A stretch of 64,000 nucleotides of DNA from Streptomyces litmocidini (GTDB taxonomy: Bacteria > Actinomycetota > Actinomycetes > Streptomycetales > Streptomycetaceae). The stretch lies in NCBI RefSeq assembly GCF_014649755.1, contig NZ_BMTQ01000002.1, forward strand, positions 76,761-140,760, given 5' to 3'. Shown one piece after another: positions 51,042-61,447 of the stretch. Each line of letters begins with the position of its first letter. Position 1 is the stretch's first letter. The notes beneath the pieces were generated by a model that did no database searches, was not told the DNA's origin, and saw only the letters and a list, made by a program, of their open reading frames with translations. A program made the translations under genes and the position numbers.

Positions 51042-54000
51042 GTGAGCAGCAGGCCATCCCGAGGCGCTGCTCGCCTCGCAGCCATACTCGACGCCCTCCC
51101 CGACGGTCTCGTGCTCGTCAACTGCAACGGCACGGTCGTCAACGCCAACACCATCGCCCTCGGCATGTTCGAGACGCCCGGCACCGCGCTCGTCGGGCGC
51201 GGGCTGCTCGACCTGCTGCCCACCTTCGACTCGCGCCTCATCCCCGGCTCCATGCGCCGCCCCGACGGCGCCGACGAGCGGGGCCGCACCAAGCCGGCCC
51301 GGATGATCGCCCGCCGCACGGACGGCTCCGAGTTCCCCGTCGAGGTGACCAGCGCCAGCCTGGAGGACGGCCGCGAGGCCTACGACTCGTACGGCGGCTA
51401 CACCGGCGACGAACTGCTCATGCTCGTCGTGCGCGACCTCACCGGCACCCTCGACACCGAGGCCGAACTCGCCCGCTCGCAGCGGCAGACCGAGATGATC
51501 CTGCGTGCCGCGGCCGAGGGCGTCGTCGGCACCGACACCGACGGCCGGATCGTCCTCGTGAACCCCGCCGCCGCGCAGATCCTCGGCTACCGCGCCGGCG
51601 AGCTCGGCGGCCGGGAGCTGCACCCGCTGATCCTCGCCAAGCGCGCCGACGGCGAGCCCTTCCCGTACGAGGAGTCGCCGCTCGCCGACACCCTCAAGTC
51701 CGGCCGCAAGCACCGGGTCCGGGGGCAGGTCCTGTGGTCGAAGAAGGGCGAGCGGGTCCCGGTCGACCTGACGACCGCTCCGGTACGGGACGGGGACCAG
51801 CTCGTCGGCGCGGTGATGACCTTCACCGACCGCAGGCCGTACGAGGAGCTCGTCGAGCAGCACGCCGCCGAACTCGCCGACCTGGCCGAGCGGCACGCGG
51901 CGGAGCGCGAGGCGCAGACGGAGAAGTACACCTCCCTGGCCGCCCGGCACGAGCAGCTGACCGCCGTCCTCGCCGAGTCGCTGCGCGGGCCGCTGGAGGA
52001 GCTGCGCACCCAGCTGGGCACCCTCGCCGCCGACGACGCCGGGCAGCTGTGGCCCGAGGCCAACCAGGTCCTGCACCACCTGGCCGCCGGGTACGCACGG
52101 ATGACCTCCCTCGTCGACAGCGTCCTCGGCTACCAGCGGCTCGACGCCGGCGCGGAGAAGCTGGACAAGGCCGTCGTGCTGCTCGACGGGATCGTGTCCG
52201 GCGGCATCGACGGCGCCGTCGAGCTGATCGGCCCCGGCCGCGCCCAGTTCGCCGTGCACGCGCCGCCCATCGAGGCCGAGGTGGACGCGGCCCGGCTGAC
52301 GACCGCGCTCGCGCACCTCGTCGCGGACGTCGCCGGCGTCGACGCCACCGGCAAGAGCAAGGCCGAGCGGACCCCGAGCGACTCCACGATCGTCGTCGCG
52401 GCCGCACAGCGCGGTGACGTCGTACGCATCGAGGTCCGCGGCCCGTACGCGGGCGGCGACCCGGTGCACGGGCCCGTCGTGCGCGGCATCGTGGCGGCGC
52501 ACGGCGGTGTCGTGCAGACCCACGAGGTGCCGGGGACGAGCGGCGGCGCGTACGTGCTGGAGGTTCCGCTCGGGGCCGGCCGGGGCACGGTCCCCGCATC
52601 GGCGCCGGCCGACGGCGCGCCCTCGGGCGGCCGCCCGGCCCTCGCCCTGCCCGCGCAGGCCTCGGGCCCGGCGGCCGGAAGCCCTGCCTCCGAGTCGTCG
52701 TCCCTCGCCGGTTCTCCGCGGGACATCGAGTCGTCGTCCCTCGCCGGTTCTCCGCGGGACATCGAGTCGTCGTCCCTCGCCGGTTCTCCGCGGGACGCCG
52801 TGTCACCGTCGACCGCCGGCTCGGCTCCCGGTGGGACGGTCCCCGGTGGGACGGCTCCCGGCGCGACGCCCCCCGGCGGCGGCACGGTCGCGGGTTCCGG
52901 TGCCGTCGTGGCTCCCGGCGGGCTCCCGCCGGCGGCCCCCGGCCCCGAGGTCCCCGGTGGGGGGCGTCGGAGGGCCCGGCGCGGTTCGACGGACGCCTTC
53001 CTGGAGGGCTCGGTCGCGCCCGAGGCCGGTGCGGAGCCGAGCGGGCGCCGCCGTGCCCGTACGGAAGGGGCCGCCGGTCCCGCCGAGCTGATCCCCGCCC
53101 AGCAGAACGCCCCGGTGGAGTCCGCCCCCGCGGTGTCCCCCGGCACGCACGTCCCGCCGGGCGCCCCCGGCACGCACGTCCCGCCCGGTGCCCCCGGCAC
53201 GCACGTCCCGCCGGGCGCCCCCGGCACGCACGTTCCGCCCGGTGCCCCCGGCACGCACGTTCCGCCCGGTGCCCCCGGCACGCACGTCCCGCCCGGTGCC
53301 TCTGCCCCCGTGGAGCCCACCGGGCGCCGTCGGGGCCGGCCCGCCGAGGGTTCCGTGGTGACCGCGGCCGAGGGTGCGCAGGGGCGTGCCGCGCTGGGCG
53401 CGGCCGTGCCGCCGCAGGGCGTCGCCGTCGAGCCGACGGGCGCCCCCGCCCTGGCCCGTGCCCTGCCCGCCGTCGCCTCCTCCCCCGTCCCCGCGTCCGA
53501 GGAGGCCCCGCACGCCGCGGCGCGGCCGAGCGGTCGCCGTCGGCGCGCGCTGGCGGCCGCGCAGGAGCGGGCCGCCGCGGCCGAGGCCGGGCCCCGCACC
53601 CCGTTCGCGCTCGGGCCCGCCGAGGCCGACCGCGACGCCGAGGCGGCGCTCCCGGGCGCCGCTCCCGTGGCCGGTCCGCTGCCGGTCTCCGACGAGGGGC
53701 GGCACGAGGCCGTACAGGGCGTGCCGGGCGCCGGCCACACGCCGCCGCAGCCCCACCCGCACGTACGGCCGCAGTCCGAGACGGCGACGGCCGAGCCGAC
53801 CGGGCGGCGCCGGGCCGTGACGGCCCCGCTGCCGGAGCAGACGCCGCGGACCGCGCCTCGGCAGGCGCCCGCGCCGCAGCCGCAGACCGCGCCGGTGAAC
53901 GGCTCCGGCACCGGCTCCGTACCGCTGCCGCCCGAGCTGCCGATGCCGATGTCCGCGTCGAAGGACTCGACCCAGGGGCGGGCGTTCAGCGTCCGCACCC

Positions 54001-55058
54001 TCGGGCAGGGCGTCCCCTTCGTCCCGCCGACGGCTCCTGCCGCGCCCACGGCTCCGACCGCGCCCGCCGCGCCCTCCAACGGCTCGGGGCGGCGGCGCAA
54101 GCTCGCCACCCCGCCCGAGGTCGACCCGCCGGCCCCGCTCCCCGCGTCGGCCGAGGCCCGGCCGCAGCCGACGGCGCCGGCCCCCTCGCCGCACGACACT
54201 CCTCCCGAGGGCCGGGCGTACGCCATAGGGGCGCCCGCCGAGGGTTCCGCCGAGGGGCCTGAGCTGCTCGACGGTCCGGGCGGCGCGGTCGAGGTCGCCA
54301 ACCGGCCCGCCCCGCGGCCCGTCGACGACGAGCTGCCCCCGGAGCCCCTCGACAACCCGCGCCGGCTGCTCGTCTGGCCCGCGCCCGACGTCTCCACCCA
54401 GCAGGCGCTGAGCGACCGCGGCTACCGGCCGGTGATCGTGCACTCCCGCGAGGAGGTCGACGCCCAGATCGCCGCCTTCCCGGCCGCGCTCTTCGTCGAC
54501 CCGCTGACCGGGCCCATCACCCGGACCGCGCTCCAGTCGCTGCGTCAGGCCGCCGTCGCCGCCGAGGTTCCGGTGCTGCTCGCGGCCGGCCTCGGTCAGG
54601 CGACCAGGGAGGCGGCGTACGGCGCCGACCCGGCCGTCCTGCTCAAGGCGCTCGCGCCCCGCGACAGCGAGCAGCACCCGTCCCGGGTCCTGCTGATCGA
54701 GGAGAACGAGACCATCGCGGAGGCCCTCGCGGCGACCCTGGAGCGGCGCGGGATGCAGGTCGCGCAGGCGGAGACGGACACCGAGGCGGTCATGCTGGCC
54801 ACCCAGACCCGGCCGAACCTGGTGGTGATGGACCTGATGCAGGTGCGTCGCCGCCGGGCCGGGATCATCGACTGGCTGCGCGCGAACGGGCAGTTGAACC
54901 GCACTCCGCTCGTCGTCTACACCTCGACCGACCTCGTCGAGGAGGAGCTGCCGAGGCTCGACTCCGGCGAGACGGTCCTGTTCCTCGCCGAGCGGTCGAA
55001 CAGCGCCGAGGTCCAGGCGCGGATCGTCGACCTGCTCGCGAAGATCGGCACCAACTAG
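51042..55058 (+). CDS. Giant PAS / degenerate histidine-kinase / pseudo-receiver protein (1338 aa)
   Basis: Two PAS domains (about residues 10-130 and 150-275; ILRAAAEGVVGTDTDGRIVL, NPAAAQILGYRAGELGGRE). A kinase-like dimerisation segment has AESLRGPLEELR where SHELRTPLxxIR is expected, so the phospho-His is replaced by Glu. A degraded HATPase lacks a clear G1. A ~650-residue Pro/Ala/Gly linker carries tandem repeats and six GRRR motifs. Two receiver-like domains end the protein: one without acidic pocket, one (VLLIEENETIAEALAATLER ... LVVMDLMQ) with EE for DD, Asp present, Lys lost. GTG 51042 follows GGGAGGAA. Probably a signalling scaffold rather than an active kinase. Confidence 0.82.
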   Translation: MSSRPSRGAARLAAILDALPDGLVLVNCNGTVVNANTIALGMFETPGTALVGRGLLDLLPTFDSRLIPGSMRRPDGADERGRTKPARMIARRTDGSEFPVEVTSASLEDGREAYDSYGGYTGDELLMLVVRDLTGTLDTEAELARSQRQTEMILRAAAEGVVGTDTDGRIVLVNPAAAQILGYRAGELGGRELHPLILAKRADGEPFPYEESPLADTLKSGRKHRVRGQVLWSKKGERVPVDLTTAPVRDGDQLVGAVMTFTDRRPYEELVEQHAAELADLAERHAAEREAQTEKYTSLAARHEQLTAVLAESLRGPLEELRTQLGTLAADDAGQLWPEANQVLHHLAAGYARMTSLVDSVLGYQRLDAGAEKLDKAVVLLDGIVSGGIDGAVELIGPGRAQFAVHAPPIEAEVDAARLTTALAHLVADVAGVDATGKSKAERTPSDSTIVVAAAQRGDVVRIEVRGPYAGGDPVHGPVVRGIVAAHGGVVQTHEVPGTSGGAYVLEVPLGAGRGTVPASAPADGAPSGGRPALALPAQASGPAAGSPASESSSLAGSPRDIESSSLAGSPRDIESSSLAGSPRDAVSPSTAGSAPGGTVPGGTAPGATPPGGGTVAGSGAVVAPGGLPPAAPGPEVPGGGRRRARRGSTDAFLEGSVAPEAGAEPSGRRRARTEGAAGPAELIPAQQNAPVESAPAVSPGTHVPPGAPGTHVPPGAPGTHVPPGAPGTHVPPGAPGTHVPPGAPGTHVPPGASAPVEPTGRRRGRPAEGSVVTAAEGAQGRAALGAAVPPQGVAVEPTGAPALARALPAVASSPVPASEEAPHAAARPSGRRRRALAAAQERAAAAEAGPRTPFALGPAEADRDAEAALPGAAPVAGPLPVSDEGRHEAVQGVPGAGHTPPQPHPHVRPQSETATAEPTGRRRAVTAPLPEQTPRTAPRQAPAPQPQTAPVNGSGTGSVPLPPELPMPMSASKDSTQGRAFSVRTLGQGVPFVPPTAPAAPTAPTAPAAPSNGSGRRRKLATPPEVDPPAPLPASAEARPQPTAPAPSPHDTPPEGRAYAIGAPAEGSAEGPELLDGPGGAVEVANRPAPRPVDDELPPEPLDNPRRLLVWPAPDVSTQQALSDRGYRPVIVHSREEVDAQIAAFPAALFVDPLTGPITRTALQSLRQAAVAAEVPVLLAAGLGQATREAAYGADPAVLLKALAPRDSEQHPSRVLLIEENETIAEALAATLERRGMQVAQAETDTEAVMLATQTRPNLVVMDLMQVRRRRAGIIDWLRANGQLNRTPLVVYTSTDLVEEELPRLDSGETVLFLAERSNSAEVQARIVDLLAKIGTN
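52692..52799. repeat. 36-bp coding tandem repeat (3 copies)
   Basis: Encodes ESSSLAGSPRDI three times in the linker of the PAS protein; copies nearly identical in DNA, implying recent expansion. Confidence 0.85.
53142..53303. repeat. 27-bp coding tandem repeat (6 copies)
   Basis: Encodes GTHVPPGAP five times and GTHVPPGAS once; copies differ only at synonymous sites. Confidence 0.88.
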
Positions 55059-55124
55059 GGCGGGGAGGGCTTCCGCCCTCCCCGCCCCGCCCCGCCCCGC
55101 CCCGGTCCGGTCCTGTCCGGTCCG

Positions 55125-56777
<1,653 letters not shown>

Positions 56778-56831
56778 GGGGCGTCCTCCCGGTGGGCGCT
56801 ACGTGGCAGAAGGGGTGTGGAGATTCTGCGC

Positions 56832-56849
56832 ACATACCACGCGGTATGT
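56832..56849. promoter_or_regulatory. 18-bp palindromic operator of the acyl-CoA ligase
   Basis: ACATACC, 4 nt (ACGC), GGTATGT: 7-bp perfect arms, 55-72 bp upstream of the ligase start. CATACC...GGTATG palindromes are typical of TetR-family regulators of fatty-acid genes. The cognate regulator is not adjacent. Confidence 0.65.
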
Positions 56850-56913
56850 CACTACCCGAGAGTACGGAAAATGCCAGTGATCGCTGGCGGGACCCGCCGG
56901 TCGGCTGCCGTCC

Positions 56914-57459
56914 CTACCGCACGGGCGTCAGCTCCGGGTCCTCGCGGAGCTTCCCGAGCGCCCGTGACACCGCGCTCTTCACCGTCCCGACCGACACCCC
57001 CAGCACCTCGGCCGTCTGGGCCTCGCTGAGGTCCTCGTAGTACCGCAGGACCACCATCTGGCGCTGCCGCTCGGGCAGCTTCAGGACCGCGCGCCACATC
57101 GCGTCGTGCAGCACCTGCCGCTCGGCCGGGTCCGGCTCCGGGAGGCCGGCCGGCTCGGGCAGCTCCTCGCAGACGAACTCGTCGACCTTGCGCTTGCGCC
57201 ACTGCGACGTACGGGTGTTCAGCAGCGCGCGCCGGACGTATCCGTCCAGGGCCCGGTGGTCCTCGATCCGCTCCCAGGCCATGAAGGTCTTGGCCAGCGC
57301 GGTCTGGAGGAGGTCCTCCGCGTCCGAGGGGTTCGCGGTGAGGGAGCGCGCGGTGCGCAGGAGCACGGGCCCACGCGCCCGTACGTACGAGGTGAAGGTC
57401 GGGAACGACGCGTACTGCGAGGCACCGGCGCAGACGGGGCCAGAGGGTGGCGGAGTCAT
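56914..57459 (-). CDS. SigE-family ECF sigma factor
   Basis: 181 residues. Sigma-2 (LLRTARSLTANPSDAEDLLQ, TALAKTFMAWERIED) and sigma-4 (LPERQRQMVVLRYYEDLSEA, QTAEVLGVSVGTVKSAVSRA). An unusual acidic/Pro inter-domain linker (EELPEPAGLPEPD). No anti-sigma gene is visible next to it. Target unknown. Confidence 0.9.
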   Translation of the reverse strand: MTPPPSGPVCAGASQYASFPTFTSYVRARGPVLLRTARSLTANPSDAEDLLQTALAKTFMAWERIEDHRALDGYVRRALLNTRTSQWRKRKVDEFVCEELPEPAGLPEPDPAERQVLHDAMWRAVLKLPERQRQMVVLRYYEDLSEAQTAEVLGVSVGTVKSAVSRALGKLREDPELTPVR

Positions 57460-57601
57460 GGCTCCACGCTAGGAGCGGACGGGTGCCCGGCGGATCGGCC
57501 CCAGGTCCCGACCCGCCGTCCGCCTCAGGTTGTAGGGGTGGGGACGGCTCCACCTCCTCTGGGTGGAGGCCCGGGTCACCCGTGTCAGGGTCGGTGCCGC
57601 G

Positions 57602-58816
57602 TCAGGGCCGCCGGGACGTGACGAACGACAGGGGCACCGGGACGCGTGCGGCGAACCGGGCCGGGGCGGTCACCCGGGCCACGGGCGCGTCCATCGCGTT
57701 GCGGTCGATCGCGACGGTGTGCCCTCCGTACGTCTCGGTGACGTTCCCCGCGTACTGGTGGATCCGGGCGTGCGGCGTCCAGGCCTCCGGATGCAGCACC
57801 GACTCGGTGAGCAGCGCCGGCTGCCCCCGCCAGCGCGCGAACCACATCACGCCCGGCAGGTCCTTCGTCCCCGCCCTCCGCTGCGCCTCCAGGTCCCGCA
57901 CCCCCGTGTCGGCGCTGCTGTAGAAGCCGGGGAGGTAGCCGAGGCGCCGCACCTCCCGGTTCCAGGCGCGGACGAACGCGAGGGTGGTCGCGGCGCAGGC
58001 CGTGTCGCCCCGCCGGTAGGCCTCGATGTCGAGGTAGAGCGGGCTGCCCGTGCCGATCCCGAGGGCGCTCGCGGCCCGGACCGCGTCGCCCCCCTCCTTG
58101 GTGCCCTGCCCCGTGGGGTCGGAGCCGATGGCGAAGCGGCGCTTGGCGAGGGAGTCCACGCACGGCGCCTGGGAGCCGACGAAGAGCGGCAGCAGCCGCC
58201 AGCCCATGGCGTGGGCGGAGGCGACCCAGGCGGGGGTGAGCTCCTTCTGGACGGGGCAGCCCCGCCCCCGCCCCCCGAAGTAGATCCCGACGGCCCCGTA
58301 CGGGGACCCCCGCCAGGCCCTCATCACCGTGAGGGACGGCGCCGCACAGGTGTCGAAGGCCTTTCCGGCGAAGAGGACGGGGGTGGCGGGAGCTGCGGGA
58401 GCGGCGGGGGCGGCGGGAGCCGCGGGGGACCCGGCGGAGCCGGGGCCGGGGCCGGCCTCCGAGCGGGTCGCCGGGGCCGGGACAGGGCCCGGCGCCGGGG
58501 CGGCCCCCGTGGTCACGGGCGGGCGTTCGGCCCCCGTGGTCACAGGCGGGCGTTCGGCCCCCGTGGCCACGGGCAGACGTTCGGCCCCCGTGGTCACGGA
58601 CGGGCGTTCGGCCCCCGTGGTGGCCGGGGGCGGGACGTCGAGGAGGACCGTCCCGGCCAGCGCCGCCATCACGACGGCGACCACGGCCCGCGCCCCGGGA
58701 GGCGGCGCGGAGCGCGGACGGACCGGTGCCGACGGCGGGTTCGGCGCGGGGGCGGGCGCGGCCGCGGAGGCGGCTGCCGAAGCGGCTTCGGATGCGGGCG
58801 GCGTGCGAGTGCTCAT
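57602..58816 (-). CDS. DUF1906 (Rv2525c-like) glycoside-hydrolase-fold secreted protein
   Basis: 404 residues. N-terminal membrane or signal segment (AVVAVVMAALAGTVLLDV) after a Pro/Ala-rich start, then 9-residue repeats TTGAERPPV (about residues 75-115), then the DUF1906 barrel: AGKAFDTCAAPSLTVMRAW, AVGIYFGGRGRGC, YLDIEAYRRGDTACAATTLA, HQYAGNVTETYGGHTVAIDR. Probably acts on cell-wall glycan; the catalytic residues of active GH25-like enzymes are not certain here. Stop is near the convergent-free 57.5-kb gap. Confidence 0.85.
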   Translation of the reverse strand: MSTRTPPASEAASAAASAAAPAPAPNPPSAPVRPRSAPPPGARAVVAVVMAALAGTVLLDVPPPATTGAERPSVTTGAERLPVATGAERPPVTTGAERPPVTTGAAPAPGPVPAPATRSEAGPGPGSAGSPAAPAAPAAPAAPATPVLFAGKAFDTCAAPSLTVMRAWRGSPYGAVGIYFGGRGRGCPVQKELTPAWVASAHAMGWRLLPLFVGSQAPCVDSLAKRRFAIGSDPTGQGTKEGGDAVRAASALGIGTGSPLYLDIEAYRRGDTACAATTLAFVRAWNREVRRLGYLPGFYSSADTGVRDLEAQRRAGTKDLPGVMWFARWRGQPALLTESVLHPEAWTPHARIHQYAGNVTETYGGHTVAIDRNAMDAPVARVTAPARFAARVPVPLSFVTSRRP

Positions 58817-58868
58817 GGCGCGAGTGAAGGACCGCCCGCCCCGACCGGCCACCGCTCAGGCCGTCGCC

Positions 58869-60035
58869 TCAGCCGTCCGTGCCCAGGATCAACCCGGACG
58901 TGGGAACCCCCGTCCCCGCCGTGACCAAGGTCCGGGCCGCGCCGGGCACCTGGTTCACCGAGGTGCCGCGGATCTGCCGCACCGCCTCCGCTATGCCGTT
59001 CATGCCGTGGAGGTACGCCTCGCCCAGCTGTCCCCCGTGGGTGTTGAGCGGCAGCGCGTCGGCCGCGACGAAGTCGGCCGCCTCCCCCGGCCCGCAGAAG
59101 CCGAACTCCTCCAGCTGCATCAGCACGAACGGGGTGAAGTGGTCGTAGAGGATCCCCACGTCGATGTCGGAGGGCGCGAGCCCGGACGTCCGCCAGAGCT
59201 GCCGGGCCACCACGCCCGTCTCCGGGAGCCCGGTCAGGTCGTCCCGGTAGAAGCTGGTCATGGCCTCCTGTTTCCGTCCGGCGCCCTGGGCCGCGGCCAG
59301 GATCACGGCGGGTGGCCCCGGCAGGTCGCGGGCGCGCTCGACGGAGGTGACGACGATCGCCTGGCCGCCGTCGGTCTCCTGACAGCAGTCGAGGAGCCGG
59401 AGCGGTTCGACGATCCAGCGCGAGGCGGCGTGGTCGGCGAGGGTGATCGGCTTCCCGTGGAAGTACGCGGCGGGGTTGCGGGCCGCGTGCCGCCGGTCGG
59501 TGACGGCGACGTGGCCGAAGGCGTCCGGGGTCAGCCCGTACGCGTGCAGGTACCGCTGGGCGGCCATGGCGACCCAGGAGGCCGGGGTGAGCAGCCCGAA
59601 GGGCAGCTGCCAGCCGAGGGCGGCGCCCTCGGCGGAGGGTTCGCGCCGCTGGACGCCGGAACCGAAGCGGCGCCCCGAGCGCTCGTTGAACGCCCGGTAG
59701 CAGACGACGACCTCGGCGACCCCGGCGGCGACGGCGAGCGCGGCCTGCTGCACGGTGGCGCAGGCGGCGCCGCCCCCGTAGTGCACGCGGGAGAAGAACG
59801 ACAGCTCGCCGATGCCGGACGCCTGGGCGACGGTGATCTCGGGGTTGGTGTCCATGGTGAAGGTGACGAGGCCGTCGACGTCGGCGGGGGCGAGCCCGGC
59901 GTCGTCGAGGGCCGCGCGCACGGCCTCGACGGCGAGGGAGAGTTCGCTGCGTCCGGAGTCCTTGGAGAACTCGGTCGCCCCGATGCCCACGACGGCCGCC
60001 CGCCCGCCGAGCGCGTCCCGGCCCCGGACGCTCAT
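58869..60035 (-). CDS. Ltp2-like thiolase-fold aldolase (igr operon)
   Basis: 388 residues. Thiolase-like fold: AAVVGIGATEFSKDSGRS, YGGGAACATVQQAALAVAAG, and C-terminal NTHGGQLGEAYLHGMNGIAE. The SCP-x/Ltp2 class that, with the DUF35 part of ChsH2, catalyses retro-aldol removal of the steroid side chain's last propionyl-CoA in mycobacteria. Last gene of the operon; ATGA overlap with the MaoC gene. Confidence 0.87.
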   Translation of the reverse strand: MSVRGRDALGGRAAVVGIGATEFSKDSGRSELSLAVEAVRAALDDAGLAPADVDGLVTFTMDTNPEITVAQASGIGELSFFSRVHYGGGAACATVQQAALAVAAGVAEVVVCYRAFNERSGRRFGSGVQRREPSAEGAALGWQLPFGLLTPASWVAMAAQRYLHAYGLTPDAFGHVAVTDRRHAARNPAAYFHGKPITLADHAASRWIVEPLRLLDCCQETDGGQAIVVTSVERARDLPGPPAVILAAAQGAGRKQEAMTSFYRDDLTGLPETGVVARQLWRTSGLAPSDIDVGILYDHFTPFVLMQLEEFGFCGPGEAADFVAADALPLNTHGGQLGEAYLHGMNGIAEAVRQIRGTSVNQVPGAARTLVTAGTGVPTSGLILGTDG

Positions 60036-60415
60036 CGCGTCACCTCCACGGTGACCGTCCCGGTGACGTGGTGCCCGAGGCCGTTGGCGCCGACGACCCG
60101 GACCCTCGCCGTGTCCCCGTCGACGTCGGTGACCGTCCCGGTCAGGACCATGGTGTCGCCGGGGTGGTTGGGGGCGCCGAGCCGGATGGCGACCTTGCGG
60201 AGGACGGCGCGGGGGCCGAAGTGGTCGGTGACGTACCGGCCGACGAGGCCGTTGGTCGTGAGGATGTTCATGAAGATGTCCGGTGAGCCCTTCTCCCGGG
60301 CCAGCTCGGCGTCGTGGTGCACGTCCTGGTAGTCGCGGGAGGCGACGGCCCCGGCGACGATCAGGGTGCGGGTGATCGGGACGGCCAGCGGCGGCAGCTC
60401 GTCCCCGGGCCTCAT
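60032..60415 (-). CDS. ChsH1-like MaoC-fold enoyl-CoA hydratase
   Basis: 127 residues: single hot-dog fold. RDYQDVHHDAELAREKGSPD (the MaoC D-x4-H hydratase-like motif), IFMNILTTNGLVGRYVTDHF. Pairs with the MaoC domain of the ChsH2-like protein in the mycobacterial enzyme. Overlaps both neighbours by 4 nt. Confidence 0.88.
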   Translation of the reverse strand: MRPGDELPPLAVPITRTLIVAGAVASRDYQDVHHDAELAREKGSPDIFMNILTTNGLVGRYVTDHFGPRAVLRKVAIRLGAPNHPGDTMVLTGTVTDVDGDTARVRVVGANGLGHHVTGTVTVEVTR

Positions 60416-61446
60416 GACGGGTCCCCCTTCGCGAGCCGGTCGCCGAGTTCGGCGAGGAGTTCGGTGCCGCAGCCCAGGTAGGCGTCGAGCTGCCGGCCCC
60501 AGAGGAAGTGCCGGTGGACGGGGTGGTCGAGGTCCGCGCCCAGTCCGCCGTGGAGGTGCTGCCCGGCGTGCACGACCCGTTTGCCCGCCTCGGAGGCCCA
60601 CCAGGCGGCGGTCAGGGCCGCCCCGGCGGCGTCGAGGCCCTCGTCGAAGCGCCAGGCGGCCTCGTAGGCCGTGACCCGGATGGCCTCGGTGTCCATGTGG
60701 GCGTCGGCGGCCCGCAGTTGCACCGCCTGGTGGGTCGAGAGCGGCCGGCCGAACTGTTCCCGTACGGACGTGTGCTCCACGGCCCGGGCGAGCGACCCGG
60801 CGCACACCCCCGCCTGGAGCCCGGCGAACGCGATCCGCGCGGCGGCGAGCACGTCCTCGTACGGGGCGGGGGAGCCCTCCCCCAGCCGCTCGGCCGGCGT
60901 CCCGTCGAGGACGAGCCGGGCCGCCGCCCAGGGCGCGGTGAGCTCGACGGCCTCGACGGCGGCCGCGTCCTCGGTGCGGACCAGCCAGAGGGCGCGGTCC
61001 CCGTCCGGCACGAGCACATGGGTGGCGTCCCCGAGCCACGGCACCCAGCCCACGGCGCCGCCGAGTCCTTCCGGGCCCGAGGTCACCGTGCCCGGTGCCG
61101 GGAACGCGCCCGCCACCACCGTCGTGCCGTCGCGCAGGCCGGGCAGGAGCCGGGCGCGCTGCTCCTCCGTACCGTGGCGGGCGACGGCGAGGATCCCGTA
61201 CACGCAGCTCGCGGCGAACGGCACCTGTGCCGTCCTGCGTCCCTGCTCCTCCAGGAGCAGGACCAGGCCGAGCAGGCCGGTCTCCTCGACGGCGCCGGGC
61301 AGTCCGGCCGCGCAGAGCGCCTTCCAGAGCCCGGCGTCCGTGCCGGTCCCGACGGCCCGGAGCCGCTCGTGACCGGCGAGGTCGGCGAAGATCCGTCCGG
61401 CCAGCTCCCGGGCGGCCGTCTGCTCCTCGGTGGGGGTGAAGTCCAT
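60412..61446 (-). CDS. Acyl-CoA dehydrogenase, FadE28/ChsE1-like
   Basis: 344 residues, shorter than standard dehydrogenases. FTPTEEQTAARELAGRIFAD, REQFGRPLSTHQAVQLRAAD, VVHAGQHLHGGLGADLDHPV. In the steroid-type alpha2-beta2 dehydrogenases one subunit lacks the catalytic base; this shorter subunit forms the heteromer with the FadE29-like protein. ATG one base after the ChsH2-like stop. Confidence 0.85.
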   Translation of the reverse strand: MDFTPTEEQTAARELAGRIFADLAGHERLRAVGTGTDAGLWKALCAAGLPGAVEETGLLGLVLLLEEQGRRTAQVPFAASCVYGILAVARHGTEEQRARLLPGLRDGTTVVAGAFPAPGTVTSGPEGLGGAVGWVPWLGDATHVLVPDGDRALWLVRTEDAAAVEAVELTAPWAAARLVLDGTPAERLGEGSPAPYEDVLAAARIAFAGLQAGVCAGSLARAVEHTSVREQFGRPLSTHQAVQLRAADAHMDTEAIRVTAYEAAWRFDEGLDAAGAALTAAWWASEAGKRVVHAGQHLHGGLGADLDHPVHRHFLWGRQLDAYLGCGTELLAELGDRLAKGDPS

Positions 61447-61447
61447 G

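Noticed and set aside
52130..54397. 755-codon minus-strand frame opposite the PAS protein
   Set aside because: Shadow of the repeat-rich linker; Ser/Gly/Ala-rich with the same repeats in antisense.
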